DNA of 64,000 nt. It comes from Companilactobacillus bobalius. GTDB lineage: Bacteria > Bacillota > Bacilli > Lactobacillales > Lactobacillaceae. Location: NCBI RefSeq assembly GCF_009764355.1, contig NZ_LNUA01000076.1:124001-188000 (forward strand). Direction: 5' to 3'. Of this stretch, positions 27,424 to 36,223 are shown one piece after another. Positions within the stretch are counted from its first letter, which is position 1, and the number at the start of each line of letters is the position of its first letter. A model generated the notes under the pieces. That model saw only the letters and a list, made by a program, of their open reading frames with translations. It was not told the origin of the DNA and made no database searches. The translations under genes and the position numbers were made by a program.

Positions 27424-30042
27424 ATGTTGAAAGGTTCCAAAGATACAAAGGTTTCTACAAAATCAGATGAAAAAGAAGATGTAAAACCAGTTATTGATGC
27501 TATGGTTGCTAAGGCTCACAAGGCCTTGGATATCATGGACGGTTTTACTCAAAAACAAGTTGACCATATTGTTCACCAAATGGCCATTGCTGGATTGAAT
27601 GCTAGTTTTGAATTGGCTAAGTTAGCCTATAAAGAAACTGGCCGTGGAATGGTTGAAGATAAAGTTATTAAAAATATGTATGCTACAGAAGAGATTTGGC
27701 ACTCAATCAAACGTGACAAGACTGTTGGCATTATTGAAGACGATAAAGAACATCGTTTGATCAAAGTTGCTGAACCACTTGGTGTTTTAGCAGGTGTTAC
27801 ACCCGTTACTAACCCAACTTCAACTGCAATGTTTAAGTCATTGATTGCCATGAAAACACGTAATCCAATTATCTTTGGTTTCCATCCCCAAGCTCAAAAT
27901 TGTTCTGTTGCCGCCGCTAAAGTTATGTTAAAAGCTGCCGTTGATGCTGGTGCCCCAGAAGGTGTCATTCAATGGATCGAAAAACCAAGTATTGAAGCAA
28001 CATCATACTTGATGAATAACGAAGGTATTGCTAGTGTTCTTGCTACTGGTGGTCCTGGAATGGTTAAGGCTGCTTACTCAACTGGTAAACCTGCCTTGGG
28101 TGTTGGTCCTGGTAATGGTCCTGCATACATTGAAAAGACTGCTAATATCAAACGTGCTGTTAACGATATTGTTTTATCAAAGACATTTGATAATGGTATG
28201 GTTTGTGCTTCTGAAAATAGTGCCATCGTTGATGCTGATATTTATGACGAAGTTAAATCTCTATTTGAAAAGAATAGGATTTACTTCATTAAGAAATCAG
28301 ATTATAAGAAATTAGCTGATGCAATGTTTAGACCAGAGGGTGGGGTTAAAGGTCCTATCGCTGGTAAATCAGCTATCGAAATTGCTAAATTAGCTGGTAT
28401 CAAGGTTCCCACTGATACTAAAGTACTTGGTGTTGAATTATCAAAGGTTGGCCCAGAAGAGCCACTTTCAGCTGAAAAATTATCACCTGTACTTTCGGTT
28501 TATAAAGTTGCTGGGCATAAAGAAGGCTTCGAAAAAGCTGATGAATTGTTACACTTTGGTGGTTTAGGTCACACAGTTGGTATTCACACAATGGATGAAG
28601 ACTTAGCTACAGAGTTTGGTATTAAGATGAAAGCTAGTCGTGTCTTGGTAAATACTCCTGCCGCTATTGGTGGTATTGGTAATCTTTATAATGAAATGAT
28701 TCCATCACTTACTCTTGGTACTGGTTCATGGGGGAAGAATTCTATTTCTCATAACGTATCTTCATTTGATTTGCTTAACATTAAGACAATCGCAAAACGG
28801 AGAAATAATATGCAATGGATTAAACAACCAAGAGTTTACTTTGAAAAGACTTCAGTTCGTTATCTAGAAGATCTTGAAGGTATGAAGAGAGCCTTTATCG
28901 TTTGTGATCCTGTCATGGTTCAACTTGGTTTTGTTGATACAATTACTGATGAATTGAAACGTAGCAAGTTCCATGTTGAATATTCAATGTTCTCTGATGT
29001 TGATAATATTGTAACAACAGATGTTGTAAAACGTGGTGTTACTCAAATGAATTTGTTCAAACCTGATACAATTATTGCATTAGGTGGCGGTACAACAATG
29101 GATACAGCCAAAGATATGTGGTTGTTCTACGAACATCCTGATGTTGATCTCTTTGGTGCAAAACAAGGATTCATTGATATCAGAAAACGTGCTTACAAGT
29201 TCCCTAAGCCTGAAAAAGCACAATTTGTTGCTATTCCAACAACATACGGAACTGGAGCTGAAGTTACACCATTTAGTTCTATTATTGATACACAAACAGG
29301 AACAAAGTACCCAATCGCTGATTATGCCCTAACGCCTGATGTTGCTATCATTGATTCACAATTTGTTGAAACAATGCCAAAAGACATCATTGCTGAATCA
29401 GGTATGGATGTTTTGAACAATGCTATTGAATCCTATGTAGCCAATATGGCCTCAGATTACACAAGACCATATGCACTACAAGCTATTAAATTAGTCTTTG
29501 ATAACTTAGAAAAAGCTGCCACTGGTGATAAGGATGCACAAGAAGAAATGCATAATGCTTCAACACTTGCAGGTATGTCATTCGGTAATGCTTTTGCTGG
29601 TGTTGGTCATTCAATTACAGATGCTTTGACAAACGTTTATGGTATCAGACATGGACTGGCTTCAATCATTGCTTTACCACAAGTAATCAACTACAACTTC
29701 GAACAACCTACAAAAATTACTATGTGGCCTAAGTACGAAAGCTTTAGAGCAGATTCAGATTATGCAACTATTGCTAGATACATTGGTTTGTCAGGTAAAG
29801 ATGACAGAGCTTTGAAGGATGCTTTGGTTAAGAAGATTATTGATCTTGCACATGGACTTGGTATCAAGTTAAGTCTTAAAGATAACTATATTAATAAGAA
29901 GGAATTTGATGAAAATGTTGATGCATTATCAGAAGCAGCATTTGGAGATCAATTCTCATTCACAAATCCTAAAGAACCACTAATTTCTGAATTGAAACAA
30001 ATCCTTGAAGACATGTATGTTGGTAAGGGAATTGAAAAATAA
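27424..30042 (+). CDS. adhE: Bifunctional acetaldehyde-CoA/alcohol dehydrogenase AdhE
   Basis: Converts acetyl-CoA to acetaldehyde and then ethanol, regenerating two NAD+ in heterofermentative or mixed-acid metabolism; forms helical spirosomes in the cytoplasm. The 872-residue protein has an N-terminal aldehyde dehydrogenase domain with the catalytic cysteine in FDNGMVCASENS (near residue 261), a short linker, and a C-terminal iron-dependent alcohol dehydrogenase with ALGGGTTMDTAKDMW, GTGAEVTPFSSI, and metal-binding histidines in GVGHSITDALTNVYGIRHG. TTGGAGGT precedes the ATG. It stands alone between terminators. Confidence 0.97.
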   Translation: MLKGSKDTKVSTKSDEKEDVKPVIDAMVAKAHKALDIMDGFTQKQVDHIVHQMAIAGLNASFELAKLAYKETGRGMVEDKVIKNMYATEEIWHSIKRDKTVGIIEDDKEHRLIKVAEPLGVLAGVTPVTNPTSTAMFKSLIAMKTRNPIIFGFHPQAQNCSVAAAKVMLKAAVDAGAPEGVIQWIEKPSIEATSYLMNNEGIASVLATGGPGMVKAAYSTGKPALGVGPGNGPAYIEKTANIKRAVNDIVLSKTFDNGMVCASENSAIVDADIYDEVKSLFEKNRIYFIKKSDYKKLADAMFRPEGGVKGPIAGKSAIEIAKLAGIKVPTDTKVLGVELSKVGPEEPLSAEKLSPVLSVYKVAGHKEGFEKADELLHFGGLGHTVGIHTMDEDLATEFGIKMKASRVLVNTPAAIGGIGNLYNEMIPSLTLGTGSWGKNSISHNVSSFDLLNIKTIAKRRNNMQWIKQPRVYFEKTSVRYLEDLEGMKRAFIVCDPVMVQLGFVDTITDELKRSKFHVEYSMFSDVDNIVTTDVVKRGVTQMNLFKPDTIIALGGGTTMDTAKDMWLFYEHPDVDLFGAKQGFIDIRKRAYKFPKPEKAQFVAIPTTYGTGAEVTPFSSIIDTQTGTKYPIADYALTPDVAIIDSQFVETMPKDIIAESGMDVLNNAIESYVANMASDYTRPYALQAIKLVFDNLEKAATGDKDAQEEMHNASTLAGMSFGNAFAGVGHSITDALTNVYGIRHGLASIIALPQVINYNFEQPTKITMWPKYESFRADSDYATIARYIGLSGKDDRALKDALVKKIIDLAHGLGIKLSLKDNYINKKEFDENVDALSEAAFGDQFSFTNPKEPLISELKQILEDMYVGKGIEK

Positions 30043-30082
30043 TAAGTTGAGAATGAATTAAAACGGATTCTCAAGCACTAAA

Positions 30083-30127
30083 AAAATAGTCCTAATAACT
30101 TGATTATGAGTTATTGGGACTATTTTT
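30083..30127 (+). terminator. Terminator after adhE
   Basis: A 17-bp stem (about 30084-30100 with 30109-30125) and a T run. The remaining 180 bp to the next gene hold a TATAAT at about 30249, a likely -10 box for the transporter gene, and nothing else I can name. Confidence 0.9.
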
Positions 30128-30313
30128 GTATATTAACCGATATTATTTTTAATCCAAAATATTTTAAAGCCTATGTTATGGCTATTAGGACAGATAATTG
30201 TCATTAAAATCGATTGTATTTACTTGTATCGTAAAAAACGTTTCCCATGCTATAATTCCTTCGCGTTAGATAAATCTGTTTTCTTCACGCAAATGGATGG
30301 GGGTAGTTAATTG

Positions 30314-31594
30314 ATGATTTCTTTAAAGAATAAAAGAAGTGTCAATTTGAAAATTAATAAAGAGCAGTGGAGTTGGATCATGTATGATTGGGCCAATTCT
30401 GCTTATGGAATAATTGTTACGACGGCCGTTTTACCAGTTTATTTTAAGTCGATGACTTCAGCTAATCATGTTTCAGCAGCTAGTTCTACGGCGTACTGGG
30501 GATATGCCAATAGTTTTAGTACACTTTTAGTGTCATTATTAGCCCCATTTTTGGGGGCATTAGCGGATTATCCTCACTTCAAAAAACGCTTGTTAAGCAT
30601 GTTTTGTTGGTTAGGGATAGTGATGACGGTAGGATTAGTTTTCGTTCCTGCCTCACAGTGGCGTTTACTATTATTAGTTTATGTTCTGTCAGCAATTGGT
30701 TACTCAGTAAGTAATCTTTTCTATGATAGTTTTTTGACTGATGTGTCTAATGATGAGCAAATGAATAAAATATCGACTTATGGCTATGCTTATGGGTATC
30801 TGGGTGGGGTAATTGCCTTTATACTGTTCCTTGTTTTGGAATTAACTAGTGGTTTTGGAAAATTAGATGGAACAGGAATAGCTCATTGGAGCTTTGTGAT
30901 TGCAGCGCTTTGGTGGTTGGTATTTTATTTGCCGCTACAAAGAAATGTTACTCAAAAATACTCTGTTAAATCAACAGCATCTCCTTTGAAAGGGAGTTTT
31001 AAACGAGTTTTTCAAACTATTAAACACATTAAACAGTATAAACAAGTAGCCTGGTTCTTAGTGGCTTATTTCTTCTATATAGATGGAGTCGATACTATCT
31101 TTACAATGGCAACCGCTATTGGGATGGACATCGGTATAAAAACGTCTGAATTAATGATTGTTATGTTAGTCGTACAATTAATTGCAGTACCGTTTTCCAT
31201 TCTATTTGGTTGGTTTGCTGATAAAACTTCTACTAGAAAAGGTATTCTTTTAGGAATTGTAGTTTACCTTTTAATTTGTCTGTATGCTTTAAATCTAAAA
31301 TCCAGTTTTGATTTCTGGGTCTTAGCTATTTTGGTGGGTACTAGTCAGGGTGGTTTGCAAGCTTTGAGCAGATCTTACTTTGGGAAAATTATCCCTAAAG
31401 AATCAGGTAGTGAGTTCTATGGTTTTTACAATATTTTAGGAAAATTCTCAGCAGTTATGGGTCCATTTATTGTAGCGATTGTTACACAACTAACTGGTAA
31501 ATCGACTATTGGAGCAGCTTCATTAAGTGTATTGTTCTTAGTTGGATTAGTTATTTTTGCTATTTTACCTAGAATGGTCAAGAATTCTAAATAA
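30314..31594 (+). CDS. MFS transporter, UMF1/YxiO-like (Atg22-type)
   Basis: A 426-residue major facilitator protein with 12 predicted membrane segments. It starts WSWIMYDWANSAYGIIVTTAVLPVYF, the characteristic DWANSAY motif of the UMF1 family related to the yeast vacuolar effluxer Atg22, and has ADYPHFKKRLL between helices 2 and 3 and SRSYFGKIIPKESGSEFYGFYN later. Substrates of bacterial members are not established; amino acids are possible by analogy with Atg22. ATG at 30314 follows GGGGGTAG; the TTG at 30311 is in frame but less likely. Confidence 0.87.
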   Translation: MISLKNKRSVNLKINKEQWSWIMYDWANSAYGIIVTTAVLPVYFKSMTSANHVSAASSTAYWGYANSFSTLLVSLLAPFLGALADYPHFKKRLLSMFCWLGIVMTVGLVFVPASQWRLLLLVYVLSAIGYSVSNLFYDSFLTDVSNDEQMNKISTYGYAYGYLGGVIAFILFLVLELTSGFGKLDGTGIAHWSFVIAALWWLVFYLPLQRNVTQKYSVKSTASPLKGSFKRVFQTIKHIKQYKQVAWFLVAYFFYIDGVDTIFTMATAIGMDIGIKTSELMIVMLVVQLIAVPFSILFGWFADKTSTRKGILLGIVVYLLICLYALNLKSSFDFWVLAILVGTSQGGLQALSRSYFGKIIPKESGSEFYGFYNILGKFSAVMGPFIVAIVTQLTGKSTIGAASLSVLFLVGLVIFAILPRMVKNSK

Positions 31595-31629
31595 AAAAAA
31601 CTGAAATCATCTGATTTCAGTTTTTTTTT
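31593..31629. terminator. Bidirectional terminator
   Basis: CTGAAATCA/TGATTTCAG stem with only a 2-nt apparent loop, an A run before and a T run after. It separates the UMF1 transporter from the converging DUF3781 gene. Confidence 0.88.
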
Positions 31630-31870
31630 ATATTCTATTAGCGGTAATTAAGCGGTAGTTAAAAGAATTAATTACTAGTTCAATTTTTTCATGTTGAAGA
31701 TAATAGTTTTTTCCTTCTTTTTGAAAAATAGTATTGTCGGCACTAATAATTTGATTAACTAACTGTTTGATTTCGAGTTCTGATAAATTCAAATTTAATT
31801 TTTTGTTGAATCGCCCGAAAACTAGTGGCGTATAACAAATGTTTTCTAAAAATGTTTTTTGATTGGGCAT
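31628..31870 (-). CDS. Small conserved protein, DUF3781-like
   Basis: An 80-residue cytoplasmic protein without membrane segments or cysteine pairs. The order of the motifs NICYTPLVFGRFNKKLNLN, KEGKNYYLQHE and ELVINSFNYRLITANRI matches what I recall of the DUF3781 family, common and uncharacterised in lactobacilli. It starts 4 nt after the end of the upstream phosphodiesterase gene on the same strand, so the two are probably one transcript. No function can be given. Confidence 0.72.
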   Translation of the reverse strand: MPNQKTFLENICYTPLVFGRFNKKLNLNLSELEIKQLVNQIISADNTIFQKEGKNYYLQHEKIELVINSFNYRLITANRI

Positions 31871-31874
31871 ATTA

Positions 31875-32741
31875 TTACTTCCATTTATCTATCAGATGAG
31901 CGGTCTCTTTAGTGTTGTTGGTAAAGACACTATCTAATTTAAGTGTATTGAGGGCATTGTAATTGTCGTTATAAGTGTTGATGATCCAACCATTAGTTTT
32001 GAAGCCATTTTTGTGGGCCAGTTTAACTAATTTAGGTGTCCATTGTTCCAAACGAATAGAGATAAATTTGATGTAGCGAGGAGCATTTTCAATTTCCTCA
32101 CTGTATTGACGTTCGGTAACTGAATCTAGTAGCCATAGGATAGGTACATTTTTTAATGATTTATGAAAAGCTTTGATACCAGGGATACTCTCATCTTGCA
32201 TAATCAAATTATTCTTCATATTGTATTTTTTGATTTCTTTAGCAAGTGTTTTTTCAGTGTCAGTATTGTCGCCAGCATTCTTTTTAGTTTCAATTATGTA
32301 GTGAACTTTTTTACCATAACGGTTAAAGACATCTTTTAACTGATGTAGTTTTTCACCATTACGTAGTTTAATTTTGTCCAATTTAGCAGATGTTGACTTA
32401 GAAATTGTTACATTTGAACCAGTTGATTTTTTCAAATTATCATCATGAGAAACGTATAATTTATTATCTTTACTGAGCCAAACGTCTTGCTCAATATATT
32501 GTGTACCATCCTTTATAGCACGATTGTAACCACTGAAAGAGTGATCGGGATTGTTATAAGGACTACCACGATGTGAAAAAATAATTGGTGTTTCTGGTGA
32601 AGCGTGATTGACACTTTGAGTTATCGAGGTAAGGTCTTTGGCCTTTGGTGCAGCCGCTGCAGCCACGTTAGTTAATGAAATAGGTAATTCTAATAGGACT
32701 GTGAAAAAAAGTAAGAATGCAATAAATTTCTTTTTTAACAT
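31875..32741 (-). CDS. Secreted glycerophosphodiester phosphodiesterase
   Basis: Hydrolyses glycerophosphodiesters, possibly teichoic acid fragments or phospholipid headgroups, outside the cell. The 288-residue protein has a signal peptide (MLKKKFIAFLLFFTVLL to about NVAAAAAP). The GDPD catalytic residues are present: FSHRGSPYNNPDHS with the first histidine, YIEQDVWLSKDN with Glu and Asp, and LYVSHDDNLKKSTG with the second histidine. KVHYIIETK is a further family motif. I place the start at 32741, where AAGGGGAA lies upstream; a longer frame to 32798 lacks a site and a signal. Confidence 0.9.
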   Translation of the reverse strand: MLKKKFIAFLLFFTVLLELPISLTNVAAAAAPKAKDLTSITQSVNHASPETPIIFSHRGSPYNNPDHSFSGYNRAIKDGTQYIEQDVWLSKDNKLYVSHDDNLKKSTGSNVTISKSTSAKLDKIKLRNGEKLHQLKDVFNRYGKKVHYIIETKKNAGDNTDTEKTLAKEIKKYNMKNNLIMQDESIPGIKAFHKSLKNVPILWLLDSVTERQYSEEIENAPRYIKFISIRLEQWTPKLVKLAHKNGFKTNGWIINTYNDNYNALNTLKLDSVFTNNTKETAHLIDKWK

Positions 32742-32782
32742 GATTTTCCCCTTATTGTGATATATTCCATCATAGTTGAAAC

Positions 32783-32817
32783 ATAAAAAAAGTGCCACCG
32801 TAAATAACGGTGACGCT
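32783..32817 (-). terminator. Terminator after the small membrane protein gene
   Basis: On the minus strand a CACCGT/ACGGTG hairpin extended by weaker pairs is followed by a run of Ts. It ends the 81-residue gene before the phosphodiesterase promoter. Confidence 0.75.
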
Positions 32818-32818
32818 T

Positions 32819-33064
32819 CTATAGATGACGTGAAAGTAAATGAGTATGTTTATTCTGAAGATTTAGTTGTCTTGTCTTTTCACGTTCGATTTTTAATTGC
32901 TTCTTTAATTGTCTATTCTTCCAGAAACCATGAATACATACAGCTGCGGGTAATGTCATGCAACCTAGGATTGCTGGAATTAGCCAAGGATTATCGTGAA
33001 GTAATTGAAAACTTTCTTCATTGTAATGATTGATTTCTTCTTGAACATCTTTTGGTAACAACAT
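32819..33064 (-). CDS. Small single-pass membrane protein
   Basis: An 81-residue protein of unknown function. It has one hydrophobic helix (PWLIPAILGCMTLPAAVCIHGFW), an acidic N-terminal portion (DVQEEINHYNEE) and a basic, probably coiled-coil C-terminal end (KKQLKIEREKTRQLNLQNKH). AGAGAGGATG precedes the ATG and its own terminator follows. The arrangement suggests a real short gene, but I do not recognise the family. Confidence 0.65.
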   Translation of the reverse strand: MLLPKDVQEEINHYNEESFQLLHDNPWLIPAILGCMTLPAAVCIHGFWKNRQLKKQLKIEREKTRQLNLQNKHTHLLSRHL

Positions 33065-33197
33065 AATATCGCATCCTCTCTTAATTAATTACAGCATATA
33101 CCATAATGATTGCGCTGTCATTAAATTAAGGCGAAGGAATAAGCAAACTATCTTATTTTTTGATAAAATTATGATTGTCATAAAAAGAAGGTTACAG

Positions 33198-33875
33198 ATG
33201 AAAAGATATCAAAGTTTTAAATTATTCCAATTAAAAGAGATAGCCATCGGCTTAACATTTATTGGTGGTTTTATTGATGCTTATACGTATGTTCAACGCG
33301 GTCGAGTTTTAGCAGCAGGTCAAACGGGTAATATTGTTTTCCTCAGTGTAGATATTGCACGGCAAAATTTACCAGGGATTATGACCAAAATTTTTACAAT
33401 GTTGTTCTTTGTTTTAGGAATTATAACCGTTGAAATTATGAAACATAAAAATAATCGTAGTCATTATTGGCGCTTAACCAGCCTTATTGTAGAGTTCGTG
33501 GTCTGTGTAATTGTTGGGTTTATGCCTAAGACAATTTCTAATATCTATATTGTGCCACCACTAGCATTTGTTATGGCGATGCAAAATGTAGCCTTCAGTC
33601 AAATTGAAGGTATGGGATATAATAATGTCTTTTCAACAGGTAATTTGAAAAAAGCTGTTATTTCCTTTGTTGAATATTTTTATCATGGTCGTAAGAGTGA
33701 TGTAACCACAGCAGTGATCTATTTTGAATTAGTACTCGGTTTTGCTTTAGGAGCTGTATCATCAGCTCTTCTTCAGAAGTGGCTATTTGTAAGAACAATT
33801 TGGATAGTTCCTGTTTTGTTATTAATAGTTGGTGGATATTATACTTATTTACTTTACTTACGAGACAAGTATTAA
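33198..33875 (+). CDS. DUF1275 (YoaK) family membrane protein
   Basis: A 225-residue protein with six hydrophobic segments. The motif GGFIDAYTYVQRGRVLAAGQTGNIVFLSVDIA is the DUF1275 signature (GFlDA.....G..a..qTGN), and NNVFSTGNLKKAV is its second-half counterpart. Some members have been linked to transport, but the function is open. ATG at 33198 has AGAAGG 8 nt upstream; ATG at 33171 would add nine residues without a site. The end overlaps the convergent SMR gene by 4 nt. Confidence 0.87.
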   Translation: MKRYQSFKLFQLKEIAIGLTFIGGFIDAYTYVQRGRVLAAGQTGNIVFLSVDIARQNLPGIMTKIFTMLFFVLGIITVEIMKHKNNRSHYWRLTSLIVEFVVCVIVGFMPKTISNIYIVPPLAFVMAMQNVAFSQIEGMGYNNVFSTGNLKKAVISFVEYFYHGRKSDVTTAVIYFELVLGFALGAVSSALLQKWLFVRTIWIVPVLLLIVGGYYTYLLYLRDKY

Positions 33876-34192
33876 TTACCAGATGAAATCTTAATACCAA
33901 TGATACTTATTAATAAAAGAGCTACAAAGACCCAAGTCAGTGGTGATAATTTGTCACCAAAGAGGACAACTCCAATGATAACGGAACCAACAGCTCCAAT
34001 CCCGGTCCAGATAGGATAAGCCAAACTCATTGGCATTCTCTTAACTGCAATGGCGAGAAAGAACATGCTGAGAAATAAGCCAATAATGGTGTAAATAGTG
34101 AAACTGATTTTGGTAAAGCCGTGGCTTAATTTCATAGTGGTTGACCAAACGACTTCAAAAATTCCAGCGATAATTAAATAAATCCAATTCAT
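33872..34192 (-). CDS. SMR family efflux protein (SugE/Gdx-like)
   Basis: A 106-residue four-helix small multidrug resistance protein that works as an antiparallel dimer exchanging protons for cations. The conserved membrane glutamate is in AGIFEVVWSTTMKLSHGFTK, and the pattern EVVW...KLSHGFT plus PIWTGIGAVGSVIIG resembles SugE/Gdx guanidinium exporters more than EmrE/QacE drug pumps. Gdx genes are often under guanidine riboswitches; I see a hairpin leader but no recognisable guanidine motif. ATG at 34192 follows GGAGGAAATTATT. The longer frame start overlaps that site. Confidence 0.85.
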   Translation of the reverse strand: MNWIYLIIAGIFEVVWSTTMKLSHGFTKISFTIYTIIGLFLSMFFLAIAVKRMPMSLAYPIWTGIGAVGSVIIGVVLFGDKLSPLTWVFVALLLISIIGIKISSGN

Positions 34193-34204
34193 AATAATTT
34201 CCTC

Positions 34205-34271
34205 CAAAAAAATAAAGTACCCCTATAAATTCCTTCTATGGCCTAATGGAATTTATAAGAGTACTTTTTTT
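34205..34271 (-). promoter_or_regulatory. Terminator-like hairpin in the SMR gene leader
   Basis: A two-part stem pairs 34214-34223 with 34258-34267 region and TATAAATTCC with GGAATTTATA, around a 14-nt loop. On the minus strand it is followed by TTTATTTTTTT directly before the ribosome site of the SMR gene, so it could act as an attenuator. T runs exist on both strands, and no upstream gene on either strand needs it as an ordinary terminator. Confidence 0.5.
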
Positions 34272-34337
34272 AGTTGACACCCGGCGGTGTATAATTATTT
34301 CTATAAAGAATAGCAAATTTGAGGAGAAATGGCAAAT

Positions 34338-34763
34338 ATGATTCGAAAGATGCAACCAGATGAAATTGAAATTGTTAGTGATATTTGGTTACAGGGGAAC
34401 TTGGAGGCTCATTCTTTTATACAAAGGAATTATTGGATTGACAATTTGAATTCTGTTAAGGAACAGTTTAAAGAAGCTGATATATATGTGTTTGTTGATA
34501 AGAATCAAATTGTAGGATTTGCCGGTTTACATGGGAATTATTTGGCTGGAATTTTTGTGAAAAAGGAATATCGGAGTCGTGGAGTAGGCAGAAAGTTATT
34601 AGATTATTTGAAACAAGAATGTTCAGAATTGTCGTTAGATGTTTATGCCAAAAATATCCAGGCTAAAAAATTCTATCTACAAAATGAGTTTAAGGTGGAT
34701 CATGAAGGTATTGATGAATCAACTAATGAAGTTGAATATCAGATGTTATGGAAAAGGGGATAA
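34338..34763 (+). CDS. GNAT family N-acetyltransferase
   Basis: A 141-residue GNAT enzyme. It starts MIRKMQPDEIEIVSDIWLQGNLEAH, has AGIFVKKEYRSRGVGRKLLDYLK with the R-x-x-G-x-G acetyl-CoA loop (RSRGVG), and ends with LDVYAKNIQAKKFYLQNEFK and the catalytic-helix tyrosine. It resembles the YjaB/lactobacillus small acetyltransferases; the substrate is unknown. Two starts are possible: ATG at 34329 is only 2 nt after GGAG, and ATG at 34338 is 11 nt after it. I prefer the latter because it gives the usual GNAT N terminus. Confidence 0.83.
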   Translation: MIRKMQPDEIEIVSDIWLQGNLEAHSFIQRNYWIDNLNSVKEQFKEADIYVFVDKNQIVGFAGLHGNYLAGIFVKKEYRSRGVGRKLLDYLKQECSELSLDVYAKNIQAKKFYLQNEFKVDHEGIDESTNEVEYQMLWKRG

Positions 34764-34765
34764 GA

Positions 34766-34975
34766 ATGAAAGTTTGGTGGGGAATTAATATTGCTTGGTT
34801 AGTACTATTTGTTGCTAGTGCAATTTATCTTTTAAATAGAAGAATTGACGGAGCTGGAGTTATTCAGAATCCGACAATACGAATGGTTTCGTTAGCTGTT
34901 TTAGGTGGATGCTTTATTTTTGTTTGTTTATGTCAATTATTAGTATTGTTTTTTATCAAAAGAAAATCTAAGTAA
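34766..34975 (+). CDS. Small two-helix membrane protein (DUF3923-like)
   Basis: A 69-residue protein with two hydrophobic helices (WWGINIAWLVLFVASAIYLL and MVSLAVLGGCFIFVCLCQLLVLFF) separated by RRIDGAGVIQNPTIR. The WWxxNxxW start and the DGxGxxQxxxxR loop recall DUF3923 proteins of bacilli and lactobacilli; this is a pattern-level guess. ATG at 34766 is preceded by AAGGGG and begins 3 nt after the acetyltransferase stop, so the two genes are coupled. Function unknown. Confidence 0.68.
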   Translation: MKVWWGINIAWLVLFVASAIYLLNRRIDGAGVIQNPTIRMVSLAVLGGCFIFVCLCQLLVLFFIKRKSK

Positions 34976-34977
34976 TA

Positions 34978-35012
34978 AAAAATCCTGACCAATTAAATTT
35001 GATCAGGATTTT
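34978..35012. terminator. Bidirectional terminator
   Basis: Stem AATCCTGA-CC-AA with TT-GATCAGGATT flanked by A and T runs; it separates the small membrane gene from the converging MFS gene. Confidence 0.85.
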
Positions 35013-35014
35013 GT

Positions 35015-36196
35015 TTATTCAGCTGGTACGATAGGATGCTTTCTAACGACAAAGGTTAGTAAGTAAGATGCAGCCAGAATAACTGTTACGACTAAGTACG
35101 GATAATGAGTATTCCAATCCATTAATGCTCCAGACATTAGTGGTCCAATAACATTCCCGATACTAGTCAATGACATATTCATACCATTGATAAGACCTTG
35201 ATTGGAACGGCTAGATTTAGTCAATAGAGTTGTAATAGCAGGTCTTAATAAATCAAATGATGAAAAGATGATTAGCGTTGCCACGATGACTTCGACGTGT
35301 GAATGTGCTTGAGTGATCCAGAAGACGCAGACGGCACTTAGTAAAAAGGCAATACTGATCAAACGCATTTCTCCAATTTTATTAATGATCCAATTGAAAG
35401 CTGCAACTTGTAGAATTAAAGAAATAATTCCGTTTAGAGTTAAAACTAGAGCGATGGTACTTAAACCGAAGTTAAAAACTTGGTTAACGTAGATACTATA
35501 AATACTTTCAAATCCTTGCAAACCAAAGGATGAAACCAAGATCATTCCGAAGAGCATGACCATCGGTAAAGTTAAAATTGATTTGATAGAACCTTGTTCT
35601 TGGGCTTTTTTCTCAGCTTCCAAGGCCTCTTCTTCGAGAACTTCTTTGTTTTCCTTTAATAGGAATAAAGTAAAGATGGCACTGATGATACCAAGAGCAC
35701 CAGCAAAGTAAAATGGTGTTTTATAAGTGATGCCAGCTAAAATACCACCAAGTCCTGGTCCTAAGATCAAACCACCACTAAAGGCAGCAGAAAGCCAACC
35801 AATAACTTTGGCACGTTCTTTTAAAGTTGTTAGATCAGAACCCAACGCCATAGAAGTTGGTACAACCATCGCAGCCGATAAACCACCAATAACACGTGAA
35901 ATGTTAAAGATAGGTAAACTAGTTGCGATGGCAAAGATGAATTCTGAAATAGCATAGGTGAACAAACCAATAACAATTACCGGTTTACGTCCAACTTTAT
36001 CCGACATCTTACCGACAATAGGTGAGGCGACAAATTGAGCGAAGGCAAAAAGTGACGTCATGACCCCCATTTGAGATGTCGTATAGTGAAACTCGTTCTT
36101 GATAAATGGTGTAACTGGAATAACTAATCCGATTCCTAAACAGATTAGAAAGTTACTGACTACAAGGATATAGATTGATTTCTTGTTTTTCCCCAT
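35015..36196 (-). CDS. MFS multidrug/efflux transporter
   Basis: A 393-residue, 12-segment drug:proton antiporter-type MFS protein. Motif A appears as GKMSDKVGRKPVIVIG between helices 2 and 3, and motif C (GLILGPGLGGILAG) in helix 5 marks it as an exporter of the DHA1 group (TetA/NorA-like). A charged loop with KENKEVLEEEALEAEKKAQEQ lies between the two halves. Specificity is not readable. The start ATG at 36196 has AGGGGGG upstream, after a long leader with a terminator hairpin. Confidence 0.88.
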   Translation of the reverse strand: MGKNKKSIYILVVSNFLICLGIGLVIPVTPFIKNEFHYTTSQMGVMTSLFAFAQFVASPIVGKMSDKVGRKPVIVIGLFTYAISEFIFAIATSLPIFNISRVIGGLSAAMVVPTSMALGSDLTTLKERAKVIGWLSAAFSGGLILGPGLGGILAGITYKTPFYFAGALGIISAIFTLFLLKENKEVLEEEALEAEKKAQEQGSIKSILTLPMVMLFGMILVSSFGLQGFESIYSIYVNQVFNFGLSTIALVLTLNGIISLILQVAAFNWIINKIGEMRLISIAFLLSAVCVFWITQAHSHVEVIVATLIIFSSFDLLRPAITTLLTKSSRSNQGLINGMNMSLTSIGNVIGPLMSGALMDWNTHYPYLVVTVILAASYLLTFVVRKHPIVPAE

Positions 36197-36223
36197 ATTT
36201 CCCCCCTAATGATAAATATTTTT

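Noticed and set aside
30230..30313. A cre-like GTAAAAAACGTTT before the UMF1 transporter
   Set aside because: It departs from the cre consensus at several fixed positions; not strong enough to list.
34205..34330. A guanidine-II (mini-ykkC) or guanidine-I riboswitch before the SMR gene
   Set aside because: There is an ACACC/GGTGT hairpin near 34275-34292, but its loop is not ACGR and no second such hairpin follows.
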